19,794 bases of DNA from LSNR01 sp964603325. GTDB lineage: Bacteria > Patescibacteriota > Minisyncoccia > Moranbacterales > UBA9337. Within the stretch, counting starts at the first letter, position 1, and each line of letters begins with the position of its first letter. Positions 6,768 through 12,908 of this stretch are shown one piece after another. A model generated the notes under the pieces. That model was not told the origin of the DNA. It saw nothing but the letters and a program-made list of their open reading frames with translations, and did not search any database. Location: contig CAZRUH010000011.1 in the NCBI GenBank assembly GCA_964603325.1, positions 1-19,794 on the forward strand, given 5' to 3'. The position numbers were made by a program, and so were the translations under genes.

Positions 6768-6977
6768 ATGAAGATTGAAGAATTAAGAAAAAAGAATATA
6801 AATGAATTAGTTAAAGATTTGGAAGAAAGAAAGAGTCTTGTCCGTGAGTTAATGTTTGAGGTGGCGGTTAAGCAAGCCAAGAATCATCGCGATCTTCGTA
6901 ATGCTAAAAAGGATGTAGCCAGAATTTTAACGATTATTAGTGAGAAAAAAGAGAGTAAGGTTAAAAATGTTAAATAA
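6768..6977 (+). CDS. rpmC: 50S ribosomal protein L29
   Basis: L29 is a small two-helix protein beside L23 at the tunnel exit. The 69 residues form the expected antiparallel helical pair: MKIEELRKKNINELVKDLEE, the turn with LVRELMFEVAVKQ, then NHRDLRNAKKDVARILTII. The start at ATG 6768 was chosen over an in-frame TTG at 6759, because MKIEELR matches the family N-terminus. It lies 33 bases after rplP and 11 bases before rpsQ. Confidence 0.95.
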   Translation: MKIEELRKKNINELVKDLEERKSLVRELMFEVAVKQAKNHRDLRNAKKDVARILTIISEKKESKVKNVK

Positions 6978-6988
6978 ATTTAAATTTT

Positions 6989-7243
6989 ATGACGAAGAAA
7001 AAAGTTGAGAAAATTAAAAAAGGTGTTGTTGTGAGCAATAAGATGGAGAAAACCTTAGTCGTTGCCGTTGACAGTTTTAAAACTCATCCCAAATATTTAA
7101 AGAAGTATAAATCTACCAAAAAATACAAGGTTCATACGACAAATAGTGGTAATTATGAAATTGGTGATGTGGTAAAATTTGTAAGTGTTAGGCCGATTAG
7201 TAAAAATAAGAAGTTTGCCGTTTTGAATGAGGATAAAAAATAA
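6989..7243 (+). CDS. rpsQ: 30S ribosomal protein S17
   Basis: S17 is an OB-fold primary binding protein of 16S rRNA, important early in small-subunit assembly. The 84 residues are standard length. Key segments are GVVVSNKMEKTLVVAVDSFKTHPKY (residues about 12-36), KKYKVHTTNS and the DVVKFVSVRPISKNKKF end, close to the family pattern GDxVxIxExRPLSKxK. It sits between rpmC (11 bases) and rplN (36 bases), in standard order. The leader is AAATTTAAATTTT with no Shine-Dalgarno. Confidence 0.96.
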   Translation: MTKKKVEKIKKGVVVSNKMEKTLVVAVDSFKTHPKYLKKYKSTKKYKVHTTNSGNYEIGDVVKFVSVRPISKNKKFAVLNEDKK

Positions 7244-7279
7244 TTATTTTAGTTTTAAGAATTTTAGATAGCATATAAT

Positions 7280-7645
7280 ATGATACAGGCAGAATCAAAA
7301 TTAAAAGTAGCGGATAATTCCGGAGCAAAGATAATAGAATGTTTCAAGGTTTTGGGGGGAACGAGAAGAAGATATGCTTATGTCGGAGATATTATTGTTG
7401 CTTCCGTTAAATCATCAGAGCCGAGAGGCGCAGTAAAGAAAGGTGATAAAGTGAGAGCTGTTATAGTTAGACAAAAGAAAAGTCTTAGAAGAAAAGATGG
7501 TTCTTATATTCGTTTTGATGAAAATGCGGCGGTTATTGTTGAAAACAATGAGCCGAAGGGGACTAGAATATTTGGACCGGTGGCCAGAGAAATAAAAGAA
7601 AGGGGATTTAATAAGATAGCTTCGTTAGCCGTAGAAGTGCTATAG
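7280..7645 (+). CDS. rplN: 50S ribosomal protein L14
   Basis: L14 forms part of the intersubunit bridge and is the landing site of the ribosome silencing factor RsfS. The 121 residues match the family almost exactly. MIQAESKLKVADNSGAKIIECFKVLGG, the GDIIVASVKSSEPRGAVKKGD strand, AVIVRQKK, SYIRFDENAAVIV and GTRIFGPVARE are all hallmarks. It opens the classical spc half of the superoperon. No promoter is visible in the 36-base gap from rpsQ, so S10 and spc genes are probably one unit here. Confidence 0.98.
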   Translation: MIQAESKLKVADNSGAKIIECFKVLGGTRRRYAYVGDIIVASVKSSEPRGAVKKGDKVRAVIVRQKKSLRRKDGSYIRFDENAAVIVENNEPKGTRIFGPVAREIKERGFNKIASLAVEVL

Positions 7646-7674
7646 TTTAAAAGTTTAATGTTTTGGTAATAATT

Positions 7675-7983
7675 ATGAAAATAAAGAAAGGTGATAAAGT
7701 AAAAGTCATTTCCGGAAAAGATAAAGGAAGAGATGGTAAGGTGGCGCAAATTCTAAAAGAGGAACAGAAAATAGTTGTGGATGGTTTAAATATAATTAAA
7801 AAGCATATTCGCCCCAAAAAAGAGGGAGAAAAAGGGGAGCGAGTGGAAATTTCGGCGCCAATGGCGATTTCAAATGTTATGTTGATTTGTCCTCATTGCG
7901 CAAAAACAACCAGGATAGGTTATTTGTTGAATAAAGAAAAAAAGAGTCGTAAGTGTAAGAAATGCGGAAAAGAGATAGATTAA
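7675..7983 (+). CDS. rplX: 50S ribosomal protein L24 with zinc-ribbon-like C-terminus
   Basis: L24 is one of the assembly initiator proteins of the large subunit. The 102 residues are normal. The KOW motif occupies about residues 4-30 (IKKGDKVKVISGKDKGRDGKV), followed by NIIKKHIRP. The C-terminus carries CPHC (C72, C75) and CKKC (C94, C97), a four-cysteine arrangement able to hold zinc that is found in many bacterial L24 proteins. ATG 7675 was preferred to an in-frame TTG at 7663 because MKIKKGDKV fits the family start. Confidence 0.96.
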   Translation: MKIKKGDKVKVISGKDKGRDGKVAQILKEEQKIVVDGLNIIKKHIRPKKEGEKGERVEISAPMAISNVMLICPHCAKTTRIGYLLNKEKKSRKCKKCGKEID

Positions 7984-8003
7984 AATTTAACATTAAGAAC
8001 GAT

Positions 8004-8555
8004 ATGAAAATTATAAATTCTAAAATTAAATACAAAGAGAAAGTTGTTCCTGAATTAAGAAAAGAATTTGGTTACAAAAATATATTTGCCGTTCCGAAAG
8101 TAAAGAAAGTGGTGGTTAATGTTGGAATAGGTAGGTTTGATAAAGAAAAAGAGAGGATTAGAGAGATAGTTGAGGCGATCAAAGTTATTACCGGGCAAAA
8201 GCCGTTAATGACTAGGGCGAGAAAATCAATTTCAGGATTTAAAGTTAGAGAAGGTGCGGAGGTTGGCGTAAAAGTTACATTAAGAGGGAATAGAATGTGG
8301 GACTTTATTGATAAATTAAATAATGTTGCGTTTCCAAGAACCAGAGATTTTCAAGGTATTAAAATCAGTGCTGTCAGCAACGAAGGAGATTTGAATATAG
8401 GTATAAAGGAGCAAATAGTTTTTCCGGAAATTTCAGCAGAGGAAGTTAATAATATTTTTAGTTTGCAAATTAATGTTGTAAGTACGGCAAAAAACAAAGA
8501 AGAGGGAGAAAAATTATTTAGATTATTGGGATTTCCATTGGAAAGTAAAAAATAA
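8004..8555 (+). CDS. rplE: 50S ribosomal protein L5
   Basis: L5 binds 5S rRNA in the central protuberance and contacts P-site tRNA. From ATG 8004 it is 183 residues, against a usual 178-185. Diagnostic pieces are VPKVKKVVVNVGIG, ITGQKPLMTRARKSISGFKVREG, the loop RGNRMWDFIDKLNNVAFPRTRDF and the segment GIKEQIVFPEI. An upstream in-frame ATG at 7962 would overlap the end of rplX and add 14 non-conserved residues; I reject it. The spacing is 20 bases from rplX and 28 to rpsN. Confidence 0.97.
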   Translation: MKIINSKIKYKEKVVPELRKEFGYKNIFAVPKVKKVVVNVGIGRFDKEKERIREIVEAIKVITGQKPLMTRARKSISGFKVREGAEVGVKVTLRGNRMWDFIDKLNNVAFPRTRDFQGIKISAVSNEGDLNIGIKEQIVFPEISAEEVNNIFSLQINVVSTAKNKEEGEKLFRLLGFPLESKK

Positions 8556-8583
8556 TTTTATATTTAAGTTGATAAATAAATAT

Positions 8584-8769
8584 ATGGCAAAAAAATCAGT
8601 GATTGCTAAGGCTCAAAAAAGACCGAAATTTTCTACAAGAAAAGTGAATCGTTGTTGGAAGTGCGGAAGAAAGAGAGGGTATATGCGCAAGTTTGATATT
8701 TGTCGGATTTGTTTTCGCGAATTAGCCAGTAAAGGGGAAATTCCCGGCATTAAAAAGAGTAGTTGGTAA
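8584..8769 (+). CDS. rpsN: 30S ribosomal protein S14, short zinc-binding type
   Basis: S14 is a small-subunit head protein. At 61 residues this is the short, zinc-containing type (C+). The ribbon is intact: C24-W-K-C27 and C40-R-I-C43, framing the GRKRGYMRKFDI loop. The C-terminus FRELASKGEIPGIKKSSW matches the family ending. The ATG at 8584 (MAKKSVIAK) is preferred to a TTG at 8569. Its place between rplE and rpsH is standard. The protein complements the zinc ribbon in L24, suggesting that zinc supply matters to this ribosome. Confidence 0.97.
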   Translation: MAKKSVIAKAQKRPKFSTRKVNRCWKCGRKRGYMRKFDICRICFRELASKGEIPGIKKSSW

Positions 8770-8810
8770 ATTAATTGGTAAAAATTTAAATTAGAATTAA
8801 GGTAAGACAA

Positions 8811-8844
8811 TCTTCTCAAAAATACTCATAAAAAGTTGAGAAGA
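8811..8844 (+). promoter_or_regulatory. Nine-base-pair hairpin between rpsN and rpsH
   Basis: TCTTCTCAA (8811-8819) pairs perfectly with TTGAGAAGA (8836-8844) around a 16-base A/T-rich loop. It ends 18 bases before the rpsH ATG in a 93-base spacer, one of the longest inside the cluster. S8 is the known translational repressor of the spc operon in E. coli, so a structure here could be its target, but no specific S8-site similarity was established. Confidence 0.45.
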
Positions 8845-8862
8845 ATAGAAATATATATTATT

Positions 8863-9270
8863 ATGTTAGATCCAATTGCAGATATGTTAACAAGAATTAG
8901 GAATGCTCAACGCGCTGGACATAGTGAAGTTGTTTTTCCTAGTTCTAAATTTAAAAAATCAATCGCGGAAGTGTTACTAAAGAAAGGGTTTATCAAATCT
9001 TTGAAAAAGGTTCCCGGAAAGAGGTTTGATATGATTAAAATTTCTCTAAAATATTACAAAAAAAATGATAACAAAAAAGTTATTCCTGCCATAAAGCAGA
9101 TTAGAAGAATTAGCAAAGAAGGGCAGAGAATTTATGTCGGTAGTGATGATATAAGAAAAGTTAAGAACGGGTATGGAATAATGATAATCTCTACATCAAA
9201 GGGAGTGATGAGTGGTGAAGATGCTCGGAAAGAAAATGTGGGCGGAGAATTGGTTTGTGAAGTTTGGTAA
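8863..9270 (+). CDS. rpsH: 30S ribosomal protein S8
   Basis: S8 is a primary 16S rRNA binder in the central domain and, in E. coli, an autoregulator of the spc operon. From ATG 8863 it is 135 residues (usual 130-133). MLDPIADMLTRIRNAQRAGH, the FPSSKFKKSIAEVLLKKGFI helix and strand, RRISKEGQRIYV and the closing GYGIMIISTSKGVMSGEDARKENVGGE (motif about residues 104-130) are unmistakable. A TTG at 8836 would add nine unrelated residues and lies within the hairpin stem, so I reject it. Confidence 0.97.
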   Translation: MLDPIADMLTRIRNAQRAGHSEVVFPSSKFKKSIAEVLLKKGFIKSLKKVPGKRFDMIKISLKYYKKNDNKKVIPAIKQIRRISKEGQRIYVGSDDIRKVKNGYGIMIISTSKGVMSGEDARKENVGGELVCEVW

Positions 9271-9301
9271 ATATTAAATTTAAATTTAAGATTATTAATA
9301 T

Positions 9302-9844
9302 ATGAGTAGAATAGGAAAAAAACCAATTGAAATTCCGGAAGGAGTCAAAGTTGAGCTTAAGGACAATAAAATAACAGTAACCGGACCAAAAGGAACATTA
9401 GACATGGTTGTTGTTTATGGAATTGAAGTTGAAATTAAAGATAATTTAATTCATATTTCTCGTAAGCAGAAAAGTAAGAAGATGTCGGCTATGTGGGGAA
9501 CGACAAGCAGATTGATTTCAAATATGATCAAGGGTGTTGCAGATGGGTTTGAAAAAACTTTGGAACTTAACGGGGTTGGATTCAGAATGTCTGTTAAAGG
9601 AAATAAACTTGATTTGGCTTTGGGCTTTTCTCATCCTGTGGAAGTGGAAATTCCCAGCAATATAGAAGTTAAGATAGATAAAAATAATTTGGTAATTACG
9701 GGAATTGATAAGCAAGTGGTTGGACAGTTTGCCGCAGAAATTAGAGCATTAAAACCGGTAGAACCGTATAAGGGAAAAGGATTTAAATATTCTGATGAGA
9801 TTGTTAGAAGAAAGGAAGGGAAGAAAGCGGTGGCATCAGAATAG
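9302..9844 (+). CDS. rplF: 50S ribosomal protein L6
   Basis: L6 lies near the factor-binding site at the base of the L7/L12 stalk. The 180 residues are the normal length and contain the two duplicated L6 folds: MSRIGKKPIEIPEGV with VTGPKGTL in the first, and the second with ELNGVGFRMSVKGNKLDLALGFSHPV (about residues 89-114), GIDKQVVGQFAAEIRALKPVEPYKGKG and the C-terminal RRKEGKKA. The order rpsH-rplF-rplR is standard. The ATG at 9302 has no Shine-Dalgarno. Confidence 0.98.
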   Translation: MSRIGKKPIEIPEGVKVELKDNKITVTGPKGTLDMVVVYGIEVEIKDNLIHISRKQKSKKMSAMWGTTSRLISNMIKGVADGFEKTLELNGVGFRMSVKGNKLDLALGFSHPVEVEIPSNIEVKIDKNNLVITGIDKQVVGQFAAEIRALKPVEPYKGKGFKYSDEIVRRKEGKKAVASE

Positions 9845-9869
9845 AAGTTTATTTTTCAATAAATCTTTT

Positions 9870-9886
9870 CAAATGAAAATCATTTG
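9870..9886 (+). promoter_or_regulatory. Small hairpin between rplF and rplR
   Basis: CAAATGA (9870-9876) pairs perfectly with TCATTTG (9880-9886) around AAA. It ends 17 bases before the rplR ATG. The stem is short and A/T-rich, so its role is uncertain. Confidence 0.3.
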
Positions 9887-9903
9887 TTTAGGATTACATA
9901 TTT

Positions 9904-10227
9904 ATGAGGAACAAAAAAAGATTGCATAGAAAAAATAGAATAAGAGCCAAAATATTTGGAACATCAAAATGTCCGCGTGTTTCGGTATTTAAAAGTCTTA
10001 AAGGAATGTATGTTCAGGTTATTGATGACGACAAAGGAAAAACCATAATTTCATCAACAGTGAGAAAAGCGACAATATCCGGCGCAAAAGAGGTCGGCAA
10101 GGATATTTCTGAAAAATGTGCAAAATCTGGGATTAAAAAAGTTGTATTTGACAGAAGCGGTTATAAATATCATGGAAAAGTTAAAGCTTTAGCCGATGAG
10201 ATTAGAAAAGGCGGAATTAAATTTTAA
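9904..10227 (+). CDS. rplR: 50S ribosomal protein L18
   Basis: L18 binds 5S rRNA together with L5. The 107 residues are somewhat shorter than the usual 115-120; the basic N-terminal arm is compact (MRNKKRLHRKNRIRAKIFGT). The core SKCPRVSVFKSLKGMYVQVIDD, the helix segment and the strongly conserved VVFDRSGYKYHGKVKALADEIRKGG ending (about residues 82-106) establish identity. It is 18 bases before rpsE. The leader has no Shine-Dalgarno and contains the small hairpin at 9870-9886. Confidence 0.96.
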   Translation: MRNKKRLHRKNRIRAKIFGTSKCPRVSVFKSLKGMYVQVIDDDKGKTIISSTVRKATISGAKEVGKDISEKCAKSGIKKVVFDRSGYKYHGKVKALADEIRKGGIKF

Positions 10228-10245
10228 TATTATTTTTTAAAAAAA

Positions 10246-10731
10246 ATGGAAAACAATAAGAATAGATTTAAAAAATTTAGCAAGAAGAAAAGAGAAAAGC
10301 CGGAGTTTGAGCAAAAACTTTTAGATTTGGCAAGAGTAACCAGGGTGGTTAAAGGTGGTCGCCGGTTCAGTTTTCGCGCCACGATGGTGGTTGGTGATAA
10401 AAAAGGAAGAGTTGGTGTTGGAGTTGGAAAGGGGACAGATGTTTCTATTGCCATTACCAAAGCGGTAAATGATGCTAAGAAAAATTTAATAAAAGTTAGC
10501 ATTAAAGATGGAACGATTCTTTGCGATGTGGAGATTAAAGTTGGAAGCGCAAAAATTATTTTGAAACCGGCGAAAAAGGGACGAGGAATTGTTGCCGGTG
10601 GAGCAGTGCGATCGGTGGTTGATTTGGCGGGGATAAAAGATGTTGTTTCTAAATCTTTAGGAACTTCTAATAAATTAAATGTCGCCAGGGCGACAGTGGA
10701 AGCGCTAAAGAGTATAGAGGAATATGTTTAA
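10246..10731 (+). CDS. rpsE: 30S ribosomal protein S5
   Basis: S5 sits at the mRNA entry channel and influences decoding accuracy. The 161 residues are of normal size. After a lysine-rich N-terminus, the dsRBD-like N-domain begins near residue 22 (EQKLLDLARVTRVVKGGRRFSFRA), continues with VVGDKKGRVGVGVGKG, and the C-domain shows ILKPAKKGRGIVAGGAVRSV, GIKDVVSKSLGTSNKLNVARAT. rpmD (L30) would normally follow; here the next gene is rplO after a 78-base non-coding spacer. Confidence 0.98.
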   Translation: MENNKNRFKKFSKKKREKPEFEQKLLDLARVTRVVKGGRRFSFRATMVVGDKKGRVGVGVGKGTDVSIAITKAVNDAKKNLIKVSIKDGTILCDVEIKVGSAKIILKPAKKGRGIVAGGAVRSVVDLAGIKDVVSKSLGTSNKLNVARATVEALKSIEEYV

Positions 10732-10748
10732 TTATTAAAATTTTCAAG

Positions 10749-10787
10749 CTGATCAATTCAGATTTTTTCAGGAGTAGTTTGATTCAG
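10749..10787 (+). promoter_or_regulatory. Imperfect hairpin in the rpsE-rplO gap
   Basis: CTGATCAA (10749-10756) pairs with TTGA plus TCAG (10779-10782 and 10784-10787), with one bulged T at 10783 and a 22-base loop. It lies in the 78-base spacer where rpmD is found in most bacteria. I see no coding remnant of L30 in this spacer on either strand. Confidence 0.35.
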
Positions 10788-10809
10788 TTGAGAGTTAATT
10801 TATAGAGTT

Positions 10810-11265
10810 ATGCAAATACATGAATTAAAAGTAAAAGCAAAGAAGACCCGAAAAAGAGTTGGAAGAGGCGGAAAAAGAGGAACTTATTCCGGGAGAGGAA
10901 TGAAGGGTCAAAAGGCAAGGTCAGGTGGAAATATAGACCCCTTGTTTGAAGGTGGAAAAACATCTTTAATTCAAAAACTAAAGAAAAAAAGAGGTTTTAA
11001 ATCCATAAAACCAAAGAAAGTTGTTATAAATCTGAATGTTATTGAAAATAATTTTAGCAAAGGCGATAAAATAAGCATAAATAGTTTGATTGAAAAAGGG
11101 CTGATTAGGAAAAATAAAGCGAAAAACGGTGTTAAAATATTGGGAAACGGCGAGTTAAAAAAGAGGGTTACGGTGTCAAAAGAAATATTTGTTTCTGATA
11201 GCGCTATGAAAAAAATTGAAAAAGTTGGCGGAACTGTTGAACTGTTTAAAAAAAGCAAAAAATAA
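10810..11265 (+). CDS. rplO: 50S ribosomal protein L15
   Basis: L15 is a late-assembly large-subunit protein. The 151 residues match the family. The glycine/arginine-rich N-terminus (KKTRKRVGRGGKRGTYSGRG, residues about 11-30), the GQKARSGG turn and FEGGKTSLIQKLKKKRGF are diagnostic. The C-terminal domain GVKILGNGELKKRVTV and the IEKVGGTVEL ending are also typical. It is the last ribosomal gene here; secY, usually next, is absent, and an unrelated small membrane protein gene follows after only 15 bases. Confidence 0.96.
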   Translation: MQIHELKVKAKKTRKRVGRGGKRGTYSGRGMKGQKARSGGNIDPLFEGGKTSLIQKLKKKRGFKSIKPKKVVINLNVIENNFSKGDKISINSLIEKGLIRKNKAKNGVKILGNGELKKRVTVSKEIFVSDSAMKKIEKVGGTVELFKKSKK

Positions 11266-11280
11266 AAATTTTATATAAAA

Positions 11281-11484
11281 ATGGAAGAAAAGATACTGAA
11301 AAAAATAACGGAGCAAGAAGAAAAAATAGATAAAATTTACAGAAGCGTGGAAAAAACCAGAAAAATGTTCTTAATGACGATTATTGTTTCTGTGGCAACA
11401 TTCTTGTTGCCGTTAATAGCTTTGATTTTTGTAATTCCTTGGTTTTTACATATTATGAGCAATGCTTATCAAGGATTGTTGTAG
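11281..11484 (+). CDS. Small single-span membrane protein, unknown role
   Basis: The function is not recognised. The 67-residue product has a charged N-terminal helix with coiled-coil character (EEKILKKITEQEEKIDKIY, residues 2-20), then a short basic stretch (EKTRKM) and a hydrophobic segment from about 30 to 56, including a PLIAL kink, ending with a short tail. The positive residues before the span suggest an N-in orientation. It follows rplO by 15 bases and precedes a strong terminator, so it is probably the last gene of the ribosomal transcript. Proteins of this build are familiar to me from Parcubacteria, but I can assign no function. Confidence 0.8.
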   Translation: MEEKILKKITEQEEKIDKIYRSVEKTRKMFLMTIIVSVATFLLPLIALIFVIPWFLHIMSNAYQGLL

Positions 11485-11488
11485 ATTT

Positions 11489-11524
11489 TTTAAAAACATA
11501 ACTGTCGTTATGTTTTTAAATTTG
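11489..11524 (+). terminator. Terminator at the end of the ribosomal protein cluster
   Basis: A perfect 14-bp stem joins 11489-11502 to 11507-11520 around the loop TGTC. The 3' arm ends in T-rich sequence (GTTTTTAAATTT). It begins five bases after the stop codon of the small membrane protein gene, and a promoter follows immediately. The stem is symmetric in its A- and T-tracts and might also work on the other strand. Confidence 0.75.
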
Positions 11525-11541
11525 GGAGTAGTTAATCTTAT

Positions 11542-11570
11542 TTGACTGTAAATGGTTTTTGGCATATTAT
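11542..11570 (+). promoter_or_regulatory. Promoter directly abutting the foldase gene
   Basis: TTGACT at 11542-11547, a 17-base spacer, and TATTAT at 11565-11570. The expected transcription start (about 6-9 bases downstream) falls at 11576-11580, and the ATG is at 11580. The message would be leaderless or carry only a few bases. The placement right after the terminator at 11489-11524 supports a new transcription unit. Confidence 0.7.
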
Positions 11571-11579
11571 TTAACTGTT

Positions 11580-12635
11580 ATGAAAGAACAAAATAAAAAA
11601 ATAAAATTAAGCACATTGATATATAGCATAATAGTTTTTATTTTGTTCTTATTTTTTTTAGTAGCGGGTTATGTTTATGTTTTTGCAAATGATAATTTAA
11701 TTGACAAAAACTTGGGAGAAAAAATAATTTTGCCAGCGATTATTTTAAATAATAAAGAAATAATATCAATTAAAGAAATATCTGAAAATTTAAAATCAAT
11801 TCAAAGATTTTATAAAAATCAAGATTTTTCTTCTCTTGGATATCGGATTGATTTTTCCACTGGGGATGGAAAGAAAAAATTAAAACTTCGTGAAAAGGAG
11901 CTTATAAATAAAATGATTGAAGATCGGGCTATTGAAATTTTGGCAAATGAGAGAAAAATAAAAATTACAAAAAAAATGATTGATAACGCTGTTGAAAGAA
12001 AAATTTCCGAAAGAGGGAAAAACAAAAAAAATATTGCGGCAAATCTGGATAGATTATACGGTTGGTCATTGTCAGAATTTAAAAATAAGGTAGTTAAGCC
12101 GAGTTTATATAAGGAAAAACTGGAAGCGTGGGTTGAAGAAAATGCCGGAAAAGAAAAAAAGAATATGGCAAAGAAAAAAATTGCGGAAGCAAAAAAAATG
12201 TTAGATAGCGGAATGTCTTTTGAAAATGTCGCCAATAAGATGAATGGCGGTCGTTTAAATGGCGGGTATATGGGGTGGTTTAAGAAAGATTTTTTGGCTG
12301 AAAATATTCAAGATGTTGTTGAAAAGATGCAAGTGGGAGAAATAAGTGATGTTATAGAAACAAACTTAGGTTATCACATTTTAAAATTAAAAGATAAAAA
12401 GAAAAGCGAGAAAGGAGAAGAATTATATGAAATTAGTCAGATATTTTTTTCAAAATTAACATTTGCCGATTGGCTTAGCGATGAAATTAAAAAAATGAAT
12501 ATTAGGATTTTCTTGAAAGACTATACTTGGAATAGTGAAAGTGGAATGGTTGAGTTTAAAGATTACAATATGAAAAATTTTGAGGAAAAGGTGTTGAAAA
12601 ATCCCCAGAGAGACATATCTTTAATGGCTTTATAA
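11580..12635 (+). CDS. Membrane-anchored parvulin-type peptidyl-prolyl isomerase (SurA/PrsA-like)
   Basis: It is a probable extracytoplasmic foldase. From ATG 11580 the protein has 351 residues: a short basic N-terminus, one membrane span at about 11-36, a SurA N-like helical region with LREKELINKMIEDRAIEILANE (partly, residues 103-124), and a parvulin domain at about 200-272 with LDSGMSFENVANKMNGG, GGYMGWFKKDF and the conserved ending GEISDVIETNLGYHILKLKD. The usual first beta strand with its own histidine (HILV type) is not visible at the start of the domain, though a related ISQIFF strand appears after it at 285-290. A TTG at 11559 was rejected: the promoter -10 box would lie inside the coding region. 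Confidence 0.88.
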   Translation: MKEQNKKIKLSTLIYSIIVFILFLFFLVAGYVYVFANDNLIDKNLGEKIILPAIILNNKEIISIKEISENLKSIQRFYKNQDFSSLGYRIDFSTGDGKKKLKLREKELINKMIEDRAIEILANERKIKITKKMIDNAVERKISERGKNKKNIAANLDRLYGWSLSEFKNKVVKPSLYKEKLEAWVEENAGKEKKNMAKKKIAEAKKMLDSGMSFENVANKMNGGRLNGGYMGWFKKDFLAENIQDVVEKMQVGEISDVIETNLGYHILKLKDKKKSEKGEELYEISQIFFSKLTFADWLSDEIKKMNIRIFLKDYTWNSESGMVEFKDYNMKNFEEKVLKNPQRDISLMAL

Positions 12636-12645
12636 TTTTTTAATT

Positions 12646-12678
12646 TTTTTAAATATTATTTTGAATAATATTTAAAAA
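12646..12678 (+). repeat. Long A/T hairpin between the foldase and ferredoxin genes
   Basis: A perfect 15-base inverted repeat (12646-12660 with 12664-12678) with loop TTG. The T-run is at the 5' arm and the A-run at the 3' arm, so on the + strand it lacks a trailing T-tract and is not a typical terminator. It ends nine bases before the ferredoxin ATG and could affect RNA stability or translation. Confidence 0.55.
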
Positions 12679-12687
12679 GTTTGTATT

Positions 12688-12879
12688 ATGGCAAAAGTAA
12701 AAGTTGATGAAAACCTTTGTATAGGGTGCGGAACGTGCGAAGCATTGTGTCCGAAAATTTTTAAATTAAATATGGAAACCGGAAAATCTGAAGTTATTTC
12801 CGATGATTGTGGTGATTGCAACTGTCAAGAGGTCGTAGAAAGTTGTCCCGTGAATGCAATTTCAATGGAAGATAACTAA
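12688..12879 (+). CDS. 4Fe-4S ferredoxin
   Basis: This small electron carrier has 63 residues. The cluster motif is C11-I-G-C14-G-T-C17, with the distant C53-P as fourth ligand, the pattern of single-cluster [4Fe-4S] ferredoxins. C21 (in LCP) and C46 sit where some monocluster ferredoxins carry a disulfide. C41 and C44 are additional, giving eight cysteines in total, but the second half (CGDCNC) does not fit the C-x2-C-x2-C-x3-C-P spacing of a second cluster. No partner oxidoreductase is encoded nearby; the neighbours are membrane and exported proteins, so its redox partner cannot be deduced here. Confidence 0.9.
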   Translation: MAKVKVDENLCIGCGTCEALCPKIFKLNMETGKSEVISDDCGDCNCQEVVESCPVNAISMEDN

Positions 12880-12908
12880 GATTTTTCTGATAAATTTCTA
12901 AAAAATAA

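Noticed and set aside
7962..8003. Upstream ATG that would extend rplE by 14 residues and overlap rplX
   Set aside because: The added residues are not conserved in L5, and the ATG at 8004 gives the normal length.
12646..12678. The A/T hairpin as a + strand terminator of the foldase gene
   Set aside because: The 3' arm ends in As and no T-run follows, so it is listed as an inverted repeat only.
12684..12689. TATTAT as a -10 box for the ferredoxin gene
   Set aside because: It overlaps the ATG itself, so transcription would start inside the gene.
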